The position numbers and the translations under genes were made by a program. From positions 620,001-684,000 of the forward strand of contig SNVD02014099.1 of NCBI GenBank assembly GCA_013180625.2: a DNA stretch of 64,000 nt, read 5' to 3'. The first letter of the stretch is position 1, and every line of letters starts with the position of its first letter. A model generated the notes under the pieces. That model made no database searches. It saw nothing but the letters and a program-made list of their open reading frames with translations, and had not been told where the DNA came from. Shown here piece after piece: positions 1 through 11,315 of the stretch. The DNA is from Boswellia sacra (Eukaryota > Streptophyta > Magnoliopsida > Sapindales > Burseraceae).

Positions 1-1240
1 TGTGTCCTTTTCTTCCACAATAAGTACATGAATGATTAGGATTATTCATAGAAGATGCATGAACAAAATAGTTTTTAAAATACTTTTGATTTTTATGACT
101 TTTATATCCTAACCCTCTTTTATCAAAAACACACCTTTGGTTTTGTAACATAGAATTCAAATTTTTTGTGCTTTTTGTAAAACTATCAACAATATTTCTT
201 AAGTCATTATTTTCCTTTTTCAAAATAACATTTTCTTTCTCTAATTTATCAAAATCCTTTTGTTTTAAAATCTCATTTTCAGTTTTTAATAAATGTATTT
301 GATTTTCCAAACTTTCAAAATCTTTTTGCTTTAAAATTTCATTTTCATTTTCTAAAGCTTCATTTATTTCCACCAACTCTTCTAATTGAGATAACATGAT
401 TTTTGACTTCTTTTTGAAAGCATTGATTTTTGAATTTTGTTTATCAACTTGCACATGTAAATTTTGAAATGCTTTAAGTAATTCATCATATGAAAGCTTA
501 GGATCATAGTTTAGAATACTTATCTCATTTTCTCTTAAAGCCATGAAGCACATGTTTGCCACTTTGCAATCTTCTTCTTTATTCTCCTTCAAGGTGATTT
601 CATGAGTCATGAGAGAACCCATAAGTTCTTCTAATGGTAGTTTGGTGAGGTCCTTTGCTTCTTGAATTGCCATCACCTTTGACTCCCAAGATTTTGATAG
701 ACACCGAAGAATCTTTCTCACCATTTCAACATTAGAATAAGATTTATCGAGAGATTTCAAACCATTGACAATATCCATAAATCTAGTAAACATTTCAAAA
801 ATTGATTCATCCGGTTTCATCTTAAAAAGCTCATAACTATGAACTAGCATACTAATTTTAGATTCTTTAACTTGGCTAGTTCCTTCATGAGTTACTTCAA
901 GTGTGTGCCATATTTCTTGTGCCGTAGAACAAGTAGATATTCTATTAAACTCATTTCTATCTAGAGCACCATATAACACATTCATAGCTTTAGCATTCAA
1001 ACTCAATTTCTTTTTATCATCTTCACTAAACTCTTTAGGTTCTTTAAGCATGCTTTCCCCATTTTCAATTTTGGTAGGAACAAAAGGTCCTTCCAAAACA
1101 ATAGACCACAAATCATAATCAAAAGATTTCAAGAAAATACTCATTCTAGTTTTCCAATAAGAGTAATCACTTCCATTAAAAAATGGAGGTCTAGAGATAG
1201 AAAGTCCCTCAACATATGAAGTTGAATTAAAAGTTGCCAT
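1..1240 (-). CDS. Copia gag polyprotein, 5'-complete, open at window edge
   Basis: An ATG at 1240, just inside the primer site, opens a frame of 413 codons without a stop to the window edge. The N-terminus has the UBN2-type Copia Gag signature (RPPFFNGSDYSYWKTRM around residues 17-33). The middle, about residues 255-370, is rich in Lys, Glu, Asn and Leu and looks like a coiled coil. Near the edge comes a CCHC zinc knuckle, CTYCGRKGH followed off-window, in frame with the start. Gag packages the element RNA into virus-like particles. The lack of stops contrasts with every other gag in the window and suggests a young insertion. Pol should follow off-window. Confidence 0.88.
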   Translation of the reverse strand, partial: MATFNSTSYVEGLSISRPPFFNGSDYSYWKTRMSIFLKSFDYDLWSIVLEGPFVPTKIENGESMLKEPKEFSEDDKKKLSLNAKAMNVLYGALDRNEFNRISTCSTAQEIWHTLEVTHEGTSQVKESKISMLVHSYELFKMKPDESIFEMFTRFMDIVNGLKSLDKSYSNVEMVRKILRCLSKSWESKVMAIQEAKDLTKLPLEELMGSLMTHEITLKENKEEDCKVANMCFMALRENEISILNYDPKLSYDELLKAFQNLHVQVDKQNSKINAFKKKSKIMLSQLEELVEINEALENENEILKQKDFESLENQIHLLKTENEILKQKDFDKLEKENVILKKENNDLRNIVDSFTKSTKNLNSMLQNQRCVFDKRGLGYKSHKNQKYFKNYFVHASSMNNPNHSCTYCGRKGH

Positions 1241-1280
1241 AGCTCAAAAATCGATTAAGATTTAAAAAATGAGCAACCTT

Positions 1281-1292
1281 GCTCTGATACCA
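1281..1292 (-). other. Primer-binding site, tRNA-iMet
   Basis: On the minus strand the bases read TGGTATCAGAGC, the standard plant Copia primer site complementary to the initiator tRNA-Met 3' end. It lies two bases inside the 5' LTR boundary at 1295. Confidence 0.92.
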
Positions 1293-1294
1293 CT

Positions 1295-2979
1295 TGTTGA
1301 CCCAGGTATGGCAACCCAAGAGGGGGAGTGAATTGGGTTTTTATTTATCAAAATGGATTTATAAAACTTTTCTTGAAAGATCAAAATTAGTTCACTCTTT
1401 CTTTGAGAATAAAGGTGAAGAAGATGAAATTAGAAGTTATTAAAGATGCAATCAAGAGAATACAATAATGAACAATCACAAGTGCAAGTAAATATAAAGA
1501 GATAGGGATAGAGAGAGTGCAAACTCAATTTACGTGGTTCGGCAAACCTTGCCTACGTCCACGGGCTCCTAGCTCCACGAGCTAAGCTTTCCACTAAGTT
1601 GTAGAAATCTTTACAACTTGCTTGATGAACAACCTCACCAAGACTTTTTCTTCCAACTCTTGATAACACCACACCAAGAGTTCTTCTTGATGAACAACCT
1701 CACCAAGGCAACTTCCTTCAACCCTTGATAACACCACACCAAGAGTTCTTCTTGATGAACAACCTCACCAAGGCAACTTTCTTCAACTATTGATAACACC
1801 ACACCAAGAGTTCTTCTTGATGAACTCACCAAGGCAACTGATAACACCACACCAAGAGTTCTTCTTGATGAACAACCTCACCAAGGAAAGAGTTCTCTCA
1901 AGGATAATTTTTATCCTTTACAAGAAGATCTCACTCTCACCACAATACAAGAACAAAGAAAATTCTTACAACAAAAGTACAACTCTCTTCAAATAGTAGA
2001 TAAAGAATATAAAAGCTCTCTAAACTTGATATTTCTCTTTTTTTTTTTTTTTTTGCTTGATAGATGCTTCTCTTTTCTTGTTGAATGCATGGGAGAATGG
2101 CTCTTTTTATAGGCAAATGAGATGAACTTAATCAAGTGAAGACACCATCTCCAAATTTTTTGCCCACCATAAAATTGTAATTTTGTCTGTCATTTTTGTC
2201 AATGTTTCGTTTGAAATTTGAAAATCTGCAAAACATAAAAGATCTGCACATTTGAATAAGCTTTCCAACGCATCAATAATCAAGTCATTTGGATATCTGT
2301 AGCTCAAGATATGGCCAAAACACCATTCGGTGCTCATGTGACTTGATTTTTCTTTCTTGTGTCAGTCCACCAAATTGAATAATAATTCTGTCAGCCTTCC
2401 GTTTGAAATTTGAATTTCTTCAAAACATAAAAGATCTGCATATTTGAATAATATTTCCAAAACATTAAGAATCAAAGCATTTGGATATCTCTATCTTAAG
2501 ATATGGCCAAAACACCATTCGGTGCTCATGTGAGTTGATTTTTCTTCTCTGTGTCAGTCCACCGAATTGCATATCAATTATGTCAGCCTTCCATTTGTCT
2601 TTCAAATTTCATGATGATTTGGACAACCTTGCACTTGAAATTTGAATTTCATTAAAACATATGAAATGTTATAAATTGAGTAAGCTTTCCAAAGGCTCAA
2701 GAATCACGTCATTTGGATATTTGTAGAGATATATATGACCAATTGATTGAACATTGCTCATGTGTCACATTCCTTGAGTCAATCCTTGTTCTTAAACTTT
2801 GGTGCCTTTAACATGTAGTCTTCTCCTTAGCTTCAACACTTCATTTTAATAAGCCTCTTCTTGATTTTAAAATTATTTCAATGATCTTACTCTTGCACAT
2901 AAATAAACATGTTAGTAAATCTCAATTAATCAATGTGTATTATTATCATCAAAATTATCATGTAGCCTTAGGGCTAACA
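1295..2979 (-). repeat. 5' LTR of SIRE-like Copia (1685 bp)
   Basis: The LTR starts TGTTGACCC and ends GGGCTAACA, imperfect inverted termini with TG...CA ends. It aligns end to end with the LTR at 61732-63485. It contains a 65-bp minisatellite (1623-1885) and, in 2140-2760, three diverged blocks of about 190 bp sharing phrases such as catttggatatct and ccattcggtgctcatgtg. The copy at 61732 has four such blocks, which accounts for most of its extra length. Confidence 0.9.
1623..1885. repeat. 65-bp minisatellite inside Copia LTR
   Basis: The phrase tgatgaacaacctcaccaag recurs near 1623, 1689, 1754 and 1867, with a shortened copy near 1819, each followed by ttgataacaccacacc. The repeat keeps frames open on both strands here, so the short reading frames are not genes. 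The sister LTR carries the same array at about 62052-62270. Confidence 0.88.
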
Positions 2980-3432
2980 AGCTCAAATGTAACTGAAGTG
3001 AACTCTGGGGCATTCTTTCTTTAACGAGTTAGCTAATGCTTGTGTAGTTAGAAATGGACAGTTTCATATTGTGGACTGAATTCGATTGTTATTGTTTATT
3101 ACTATATATTCACCTAGCTTACTTACTGAGTTTTACTCATTAAAGTTATTGTGTGCCTCAGGTGATCAGTAGATTAAGCTATGGATGGAGGACTTTTGAC
3201 ATTGCTGATAGAGTTTCCTTGGCAACCATTGACCGCTGCCTAGATTATCATATCCATACTGTAGGAATCCTTTTGATTTTGAATGTATCTATATAAAGTG
3301 AAATGGTGTGGTTGTGATTAGGAACTCTATTTTGTGTGTGATACTAATATAAATTTTGAAAGAAATAACAGAGTTCATATTTAAATGACTATATAAATGC
3401 TATATTTTGTATGTCTAGTATGGGTTGTGACA
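2980..3432 (+). repeat. Partial 5' LTR of the Gypsy element
   Basis: These 453 bases align base for base with 10232-10684, the right end of the 3' LTR. The LTR ends GTTGTGACA at 3432. The first five bases, agctc, are the presumed target duplication of the Copia element on the left. Confidence 0.93.
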
Positions 3433-3436
3433 GTAG

Positions 3437-3448
3437 TGGTATCAGAGC
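3437..3448 (+). other. Primer-binding site, tRNA-iMet
   Basis: TGGTATCAGAGC lies four bases after the LTR end. It is the usual initiator-Met primer site of Tekay/Del chromoviruses. Confidence 0.92.
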
Positions 3449-3663
3449 ATAGGTTTAAGATTCTGTAGACACTTTTGTTGCAAGCGGTCAAGGGTACCAA
3501 GTCTATGCCAAATCCTCTATAGTAAGTAAGATTGATAATTGTTTGATTTCCATATTGAAATCTCTGAAATGGTTGTATATGATGAGGAGTGCTAATTATT
3601 ATTATTAGTATTATTGTTATTATATGGTGCCTTATTCTATTCTGATGATCAGAATTGATAGTC

Positions 3664-4840
3664 ATGTATCGATCGGGATGACCCAGGAGAGCCGATAACC
3701 CCACCGTGGAGGAAATGAGGAGCGTTAGCTCCACATCCAGAGTGAGACGAACTTCGGAGCTAGATGAACCTACTTTGGTCAGAAATAGAAGACCGAAGAG
3801 GCATGCTGGGACTAGTAGCAGCTCACGGGCTCAGGATGCTATAGTCCAGGAGTTAGTGCAGATTCTGACAGATGCGAGACGAGAGGCTACATAACCTAGT
3901 TCTACCACTGCTTCTGAAAATATACAAGTTGTGGAGCAGTTTAGAAGACTCAACCCTCCATCCTTTACAGGCTCAACAGACCCATTAGCTGTAGAAGAAT
4001 GGGTTCGTGAAATGGAGAAGATATTCGAGCTTATGGGGTCTACTGATGCACAACGGCTCATATGCGCTACTTTTATGCTAAAGGGTAGTGCAAATTATTG
4101 GTGGGAAATGACCAAGAGAGCTCACACTATGGATGACGGAGTGCTTACTTGGGCTCAGTTTAAAGAGTTGTTTTATGACAAGTACTTCCTTCAGTCATTG
4201 AAGAATGAGAAGATTGCTGAATTTGTACAGTTAACTCAAGGGTCTATGTCCCTCACAGAATATGAAAGGAAGTTTGAGGCTCTATCCAGATTTGCTCAAC
4301 ACCTCATTAGTACAGAAGAGGAGAAAGCCAAGTTCTTTGAAAGAGGCCTAAAACCCGAAATTCGAAGGCACGTGGCAGTTCTAGAATTGAAAAGCTATAT
4401 GCACTACTGAGGAAGGCTCAGATATTGGCCAGAGATGAAGAAATGACTGAAGCTGGCAAGTCTAAAGAAGAGGGTTCTGGTTCTCAACCAAGGAAGCCAT
4501 GGAGGAACAATAGCAAACGATTCGAGAGAGGCAAGGGAAAGAAGAAGCAGAATACGGGTAGGAAAGAATTTTCTGTATGTGACACATGCCACAAACCACA
4601 TAAAGGAATGTGTCATTTCAAGACTGGAGCGTGCTTCCGATGTGGAAAAACCGGACACTTTGTTGCATCATGTCCTGAAGCCAGTCAAGCTCTAATTGCT
4701 CATGGTAGAGTTCAGAATGCACCGGGTAGAGAACCACGAGCTCAAGGAAGAGTCTATGCCCTCACCACCGCCGAAGCACGGGAGGCTCCATCGGTTGTTT
4801 CTGGTATTATCTCTATTCTTGGTCACAATGCTCATGTATT
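3664..4840 (+). pseudogene. Gypsy gag, broken
   Basis: Retrotransposon Gag domain at about 3931-4390 (phrases FTGSTDPLAVEEWVREMEK and YWWEMTKRAH), then a Lys/Arg-rich linker and a CCHC zinc knuckle CFRCGKTGHFVASC at about 4632-4673. Gag assembles the particle and binds RNA. Stops include a CAA-type Gln turned to TAA at 3892-3894, and the frame shifts at about 4395. The family organisation, one long gag-pol frame, is visible only after allowing for these breaks. Confidence 0.88.
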
Positions 4841-7800
4841 GTTTGTTCAGGTACCACTCATTCCTTTATGTCTCGTACTTTTGCTCATAAAGTGGAGGTA
4901 AAGCCTTCAATTATGGAGGTTGGGATGTGTGTCTCTACTCCTTCGGGGATGGCATTGTGTGCTAGAGAAGAGTTGAAATCCTACCCGATCAAAATAGACA
5001 GCTAAGAGTTAGAGGCCAATCTAATCATCTTGAAAATACGTGATTTTGATCTGATTCTGGGTATGGATTCGCTGTCTAAATATCATGCAGATGTCAAGTG
5101 TTTTGAGAAGAAAATGGTATTCCATACTCTACTCGGATTGGAGTGCAGCTTTGTCGGGGTGGATATAGTCTCATTGCCACGGATTGTTTCAGCTTTGAAA
5201 GCCCAAAAGTTCCTTCGGAAGGGATGTACGGGTTTCTTAGCTTGTGTTATGGAAACACCTGAGGAAGGAAAGAGTATTCAAAACATTCCAGTGGTAAATG
5301 AATTTACAGATGTATTTCCAGAAGACTTACCCGGACTCCCTCCCAATCGAGAGATTGAATTCACTATCGATCTTTTACTGGGAACCACTCCTATATCCAA
5401 AGTTCCATATCGGATGTCACCAATGGAACTTAAAGAACTGAAGGAGCAGTTATAAGAGTTACTGGATAAGGGTTTCATCCGTCCCAGTGTCTCTCCTTGG
5501 GGAGCACCAGTTCTGTTTGTGAAGAAAAAGGATGGGACAATGAGATTGTGCATTGATTATCGTGAGTTGAATCAGGTGACTATAAAGAACAAGTATCCAC
5601 TTCCAGGGATTGATGATCTACTCGATCAGTTGCATGGGGCAAGTGTGTTTTGAAAGATTGATCTTCGATTCAGATACCATTAGTTAAAGATTAGAAAGGA
5701 AGACATCTCCAAGACTGCCTTTCGAACAAGGTATGGGCACTATGAATTCTTGGTGATGCCTTTCGGACTCACGAATGCTCCAACTGCTTTTATGGATCTT
5801 ATGAACTGTGTTTTTAAGGGATTCTTGGATAAATTCGTCATTATGTTCATTGATGATATCTTGGTGTATTCTAAGAATTCTGAAGAACACGAAGAGCATC
5901 TGAGAAGGGTATTACAGTTATTGAGAGAGAAGAAACTGTATGCCAAGTTCAAGAAATGTGAGTTTTGGCTCAATCAAATTTCATGCTTGGGTCACATTGT
6001 TTCAGGTGATGGGATCTCAGTAGAACCAAACAAAGTGGAAGCTATTGTGAAGTGGCCAAGACCAACTAATGTAACTGAAGTGCATAGCTTTCTGGGATTG
6101 GCTGGATAATATAGAAGATTTGTTGAAGGCTTTTCCAAGGTAACCTCACCCTTAACACAATTGACCAGGAAGAATATAGCTTTTGTATGGTCGGAGGACT
6201 GTGAGAAGAGTTTCCAGGAACTCAAGAATCGATTAGTGACAGCTCCAATACTGACCATTCCTCCTGGTTTAGAAGGATTTGTGATATATAGTGATGCTTC
6301 TAAGAACGGGTTGGGGTGTGTTTTGATGCAAAATAGCAAGGTTATAGCCTATGCATCTCGACAATTGAAGGACTATGAGAAGAATTACCCTACCCATGAT
6401 CTAGAACTGGCAGTAGTGGTGTTTGCATTGAAGATTTGGAGGCATTACTTATACGGAGAAGATGTGAGATCTATACTGACCACAAGAGCCTTAAATATTT
6501 CTTCATTCAGAAGGAATTAAATATGAGGCAAAGGCGATGGCTCGAGTTGGTCAAGGATTATGATTGTGTCATTAATTATCATCCTGGAAAGGCGAATGCG
6601 GTGGCAGATGCCTTGAGTAGAAAGTCTTCTGGACATATGGTTGCTTTAATTACCACACAATAGTCAATAATGCAAGATCTAGAGAAACTTGCTATTGAGA
6701 TTGTTCAGCCGAATAAATGTTTACACTTTGCTTCATTGATAGTGCAACCCACCATTATTGAGAAGATCAAGAAGAGTTAATGTGAAGATGCCTTTTTGAA
6801 GAAGGTAAGGGAAGAAGTTCCATTGGGGAAGAGGCCAAGTTTTGTTAACTCCTCCAACGGGGTATTATACTTCGAAAGAAGATTGTGTGTGCCAAATGTG
6901 ATAGAGTTGAAACGAGAAATATTAAATGAAGCACATAGTTCTCCTTATTCGGTGCATCCTGGCTGTAGAAAAATGTATAGGGATCTCTGGAATAACTACT
7001 GGCAGTTGGTATGAAGAAGGAAATAGCTCAATTTGTTGAACAATGCTTAGTTTGTCAACAAATTAAAGCTAACATCAAAGGCCATCGGGATTACTTAATC
7101 CACTATCAATACCGGAATGGAAATGGGAACACATCACTATAGATTTTGTTGTGGGTCTACCGAAGACTAGGAATGGATGCGATGCAATTTGGGTAATTGT
7201 GGACCGGTTGACGAAATCAATGCATTTTCTTCCTGTGCGCACTACCTTCACTATAGACAGATATGCCCACCTCTATGTAGATGAGATTGTGAGACTACAT
7301 GGAGTACTGGTATCTATTGTTTCAGATCGGGACCCAAGATTTACCTCCCAATTCTGGAAAAGTTTACATAAGGCTTTGGGCACTAAACTAAAGTTCAGCA
7401 CGGCTTTTCATCCTCAAACAAATGGTCAGTCGGAAAGGACCATCCAGATTCTGGAAGATATGCTTAGAGCTTGTGTGTTGGACTTCAAGGATAGCTGGGA
7501 CAAGCACTTGACTTTCGTTGAATTTGCATACAACAACAGATATCAATCCACAATTGGAATGGCCCCTTATGAAGCCTTGTATGGGAGGAAGTGTAGATCA
7601 CCCATCCATTGGGATGAGATTGGTGAAAGAAAGATACTTGGGCCCGAAATTGTACAACAAACATGTGATATCATCCAAAAAGAAAAGGACAGAATGAATG
7701 CAGCACAGAGCAGACAGAAGAGTTATGTTGATCAGCGAAAGAAGAAGTTAGAATTTGCAGTAGGAGATAAAGTGTTCCTTAAAGTTGCCCCTATGAAAGA

Positions 7801-8176
7801 GGTGATGCGATTTGGAAGGAAATGGAAATTGAGTCCAAGATATATTGGCCCTTATGACATTCTGGAAAGGATTGGAGAGGCAGCATATAAACTTGCCTTA
7901 CCACCTTCATTGTCTGGAGGGCATGATGTCTTTCATGTCTCCATGTTAAGGAAGTATGTTTCTGATCCATCCCATGTGCTGAGTTCCGAACTTTCAAAGT
8001 TGAGAACCGATCTTACATATGAAGGGAGACCGGTTTGAATCATAGATCGCAAATAACATGGACTTCGGAAGAGAAGCATACCATTGGTGAAAGTACTGTG
8101 GGAAAATCATTCTATAGAGGAAGTAACTTGGGAATTAGAGGAGGAAATGCGTACCAAATACCCCTCTCTATTCGAA
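4841..8176 (+). pseudogene. Gypsy pol (PR-RT-RH-INT-chromodomain), broken
   Basis: The protease region reads SGTTHSF at about 4847; one base appears to be missing in the preceding catalytic Asp codon, shifting the frame. RT spans about 5460-5960, with the intact catalytic motif FIDDILVYS at about 5848. RNase H ([10 protein letters not shown], then YTDHKSL) runs to about 6620, with a frame slip near 6455. Integrase core follows (DRLTKSMHFL, SDRDPRF, GQSERTIQ, about 7200-7450). The end carries a chromodomain (LVKVLWENHS, EEVTWELEEEM, about 8085-8160), which in chromoviruses steers integration to particular chromatin. In-frame stops include TAA at 5453, TGA at 5651 and TGA at 8036. No protein product is expected. 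Confidence 0.9.
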
Positions 8177-8211
8177 TGATTGTACTGAATTTCGGGGACG
8201 AAATTCTTTTA

Positions 8212-8224
8212 AGGGGGGGAGAGT
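8212..8224 (+). other. Polypurine tract of Gypsy element
   Basis: The purine run aaggggggagagt directly precedes the 3' LTR start TGTAATATCC. It primes plus-strand DNA synthesis in the family. Confidence 0.88.
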
Positions 8225-10684
8225 TGTAATATCCCTTTTTTTTTGTATTGTATATTATAACATGTGTTATGGTTACATGTGTAATATATGTATTAATGTA
8301 TTAGTTATGTGTTGGATTTGTAATGTAATAGATGAGAGATGATGGGCTTAGTGGAAAGGAGGAAAGGAAGGAAGCACTAAATAGAAATTGTGCTTTATGT
8401 TATCTAATAAATAGGAAGAATTCTAGAATTTCTTCCATCCTTGCTCTCTAAACACACGTTCCAGCCCTTCACTCTCTCTAAGCTCCACACATACACACAA
8501 TTTCACCAAGAATTCAAGCAAGCAAGTTGTAAGAACTCTTCTCTCCTTTAGAATTCTTGTGCTATTATGTATGTATTTGCAAGAATTCTTTTGGGTTGTG
8601 ATGTGAGTATGTGAATTGTTGTTTGTGCTGCTGGAAATTTGTGTGGAAACATGAATTTGAATGAGTTTTGAATGTATCTAAGCAAGAGGATGAAGATATA
8701 AGCTAGAATTGAGAGTTTAGTTCAAATCCTGGAAATTTTGTTACACTGAGCAGTGCATGTTCCGAAAATTACCAAAACTCAGTGGGACATTCTCTTGTTC
8801 TGAAATTTTTATGGATGAAAATAGACATGTCCAGGAGTGTATATCAATTTGATTCACTCAAAAATTCGAAGTAGGTGATTTGTAGTGAATTTTTGAATTT
8901 CTAGTATGGTATTGCACATTTCCCCTATCTTAGAACAGAGTAGGGGAAGACGATTTTAGTTGGAGGTACCAATCTTCATAGAATTATCTGATTTTTGGTA
9001 TGCAAGTCCTTTTACATGTCATATATAATACTGCAAATTTTCACTGAGATTAAAGCTCTGTGTGAATTGTTATAGATTTTTAAAGTTGGCCTGCTAAAAC
9101 TAGAATTTTTAGTTTCCAAAACAGGGCAGTTAGAAATAAATGGATTTGAATGGGTTAAACACCTTGAAAAGCCCTGATTTTTGGTATGGAGGTATATATA
9201 TATGTTATATACCAGCCTGTAAATTTTTGTAGTCATTTGAGTAGGATTGAAATTCCTACAAATTTTTAAGTTGATAGTACTCAGTGAAGTGAATGCAGTG
9301 GCAGAATTGTTGAGGTAATGAATTTGATTATTTTGAGTGACCTAATGACCCCAATTTGCTCTAAAAATTTTATGGAGACATGAGGTATGTGTGTAAAAGA
9401 TGTCTACCCAATCGTGTGAATTTTGAAAGTAGACAAGTTTTGTTGTAAATTGTTTGTCAAAGTATAGAAATAGAGCCAAAAAAGGGAAATGTTTTACAAG
9501 TGTATGGTGACCTAAAAAGAGATTTTTATTTTATTTTTAGGTCAATCACAAGCATCGAAAAGCAGCTATACGAGGGAAGTAAGCTAACTATTCTGAGGCC
9601 ACAATAAATTGTGTACTGTATGTATGTAATTTTATTGATTGTAACATTGTTAATTGTTAGCACTTTGATGCTTGAATGTGAGATATTGTGACTATTCTAG
9701 AAGGTTGATATCAAACTTCTTTTATGTGTGAATGATTATGAATGGTGAAACATGATTGACATGCCAAGACCTAGGAAGTTTAGCTCTCATAGCTTGAGGG
9801 GAGGTCTGGACCATGTGTTTCTCTAAACGAGATTCAGTAGCATGGGCCCGGTATCACCCGGATTGTCAGACTAGCCTCGAGCTATTTCAAGTGTAGGCAT
9901 CTAAATGTATTTGTATTGTTCTATAATGTTCCATGGCTTAAGGGGAGGTCTGGACCATCTGTTTCTCTAGACGAGATTTGGTAGCATGGGCCCGGTATCA
10001 CCCGGATTGTCAGACTAGCCTTGAGCTATTATATGGAAACTGACTGTGAAATGAAAAGTCCTACCTTGATTAGAGAGTCTTTACCCCGAGGTGACTGTAA
10101 CTGATACTGTGGAAGCTTTCTCATTATGTGATTGTGATTGTACATGAAAAAAGCGATGAGTAGAGAAATGTGAACTCACTTATGTGAGGTTGAATCGACC
10201 TACAGAGGTCCAGAAAGAAAATTGGCGCGGGAGCTCAAATGTAACCGAAGTGAACTCTGGGGCATTCTTTCTTTAACGAGTTAGCTAATGCTTGTGTAGT
10301 TAGAAATAGACAGTTTCATACTATGGACTAAATTCTATTGTTATTGTTTATTACTGTATATTCACCTAGCTTACTTACTGAGTTTTACTCATTAAAGCTG
10401 TTGTGTGCCTCAGGTGATCAGTAGATTGAGCTATGGATGGAGGACTTTTGGCATTGCTGACAGAGTTCCCTTGGCAACCATTGATCGCTGCCTAGATTAT
10501 CATAGTCATACTATAGGAATCCTTTTGATTTTGAATGTATCTATATAAAGTGAAATGGTGTGGTTGTGATTAGGAACTCTGTTTTGTGTGTGATACTAAT
10601 ATAAATTTTGAAAGAAATAACAGAGTTCATATTTAAATGACTGTATAAATGCTATATTTTGTATGTCTAGTATGGGTTGTGACA
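8225..10684 (+). repeat. 3' LTR of Gypsy element (2460 bp)
   Basis: It runs from TGTAATATCC to GTTGTGACA, with TG...CA ends and the same right end as the 5' copy. The transcribed part has no coding sequence. It contains an internal 144-bp direct duplication at about 9790-10030. The flank after it (ccttaa) should match the base run left of the missing 5' LTR start, which is outside the window. Confidence 0.92.
9790..10030. repeat. 144-bp tandem duplication in Gypsy LTR
   Basis: The block beginning gaggtctggaccat and ending gattgtcagactagcct occurs at about 9801 and again at about 9945. The two units are nearly identical, including the phrase gcatgggcccggtatcaccc. Confidence 0.88.
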
Positions 10685-11315
10685 CCTTAAGAATAACTGC
10701 CATATCAAAATTTTCTTCAACAGAGTGCAAACTAGCAATGGGTATATCAAAGAAAGTGTTGATGACATTCGGTGAAAATTTCACAAATTTTCCTCTATAA
10801 TACACTTTGTCATAATGATAGCTCTTCGAGTCATCAATTGAAGCAATGATATTCATATAAAATTCTTGAATCAAAAACTTAACAGGGGGTAGGAAGTTGT
10901 TTACCCTTCGAGTCCAATAAATAGACTCAAGAAGTTCACTCAAGCCATACTTGTTGAAGTAGGTTATCCTCACTGGCCTTTCTATCTTCAACTTCCTCTT
11001 TGATGTATACTTTAGGAAATTTTGCTTAACAGCTGCTGTTAGGAACTTGTTGAACTTTGGCTTCACTTTGTCCTTCATTCGCTTATCTATGATTGACTCA
11101 TCTTCACTCATTGCAAGATCAATCGGGATCTCTGCATGTTGTTGTTGAGACTGAGACAACTGAAAACTGTTCTTACTATTGTGACCAGAGTCATTTGAGG
11201 AAGATGATGTACTGGTGGTCTTTGTGGATACAGATGAGGTCACCATTGCTAGGGTTTGAGAGCTACAAGTTTTTGCTAGAACAGAGAGAAGTGAAACGAG
11301 AGAGAATGGATGCAA
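10685..11315 (-). pseudogene. Extra 3' ORF of SIRE-like Copia, truncated by Gypsy insertion
   Basis: An ATG at 11315 opens 211 codons, all open, up to the Gypsy LTR boundary; the residues that follow are LTR read-through and do not belong to it. A Ser/Thr/Gln-rich N-terminal third is followed by a basic stretch and then the block YYRGKFVKFSPNVINTFFDIP split over residues 177-197, a pattern I associate with the 'putative plant transposon protein' domain found as an extra frame in some plant retrotransposons. The function is not known to me. SIRE elements often carry an env-like or unknown frame in this position. It stays open although the pol upstream is full of stops. Confidence 0.6.

Larger units (their letters stand above)
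1..2979 (-). mobile_element. SIRE-like Ty1/Copia retrotransposon, 5' part (runs off left edge)
   Basis: Reading leftward on the minus strand the order is 5' LTR (1295-2979), tRNA-iMet primer site (1281-1292), then a gag reading frame from 1240 that stays open to the window edge. The element sits inside the 5' LTR of the Gypsy element to its right: base 2980 onward matches 10232 onward of that Gypsy 3' LTR, so 2980-2984 (agctc) is the expected target duplication. Its pol and 3' LTR must lie left of base 1. A second member of the same family starts at 61732. Confidence 0.9.
2980..10684 (+). mobile_element. Tekay/Del-type Ty3/Gypsy chromovirus, 5' LTR interrupted
   Basis: The order is partial 5' LTR (2980-3432), iMet primer site, gag, protease-RT-RNase H-integrase-chromodomain, polypurine tract, complete 3' LTR (8225-10684). 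The missing left part of the 5' LTR lies beyond the Copia insertion that fills 1-2979. The element is itself inserted in an older SIRE-like Copia, interrupting that element's terminal reading frame at 10685. By hand the two LTR copies differ at roughly 20 of 453 aligned sites. Coding regions carry many stops, so the element is dead. Confidence 0.92.

Noticed and set aside
1635..1850. Short minus-strand open frame
   Set aside because: It lies wholly within the 65-bp minisatellite of the Copia LTR.
10596..10684. C-terminal residues of the frame that starts at 11315
   Set aside because: These bases belong to the Gypsy LTR; the frame reads through the insertion border by chance.
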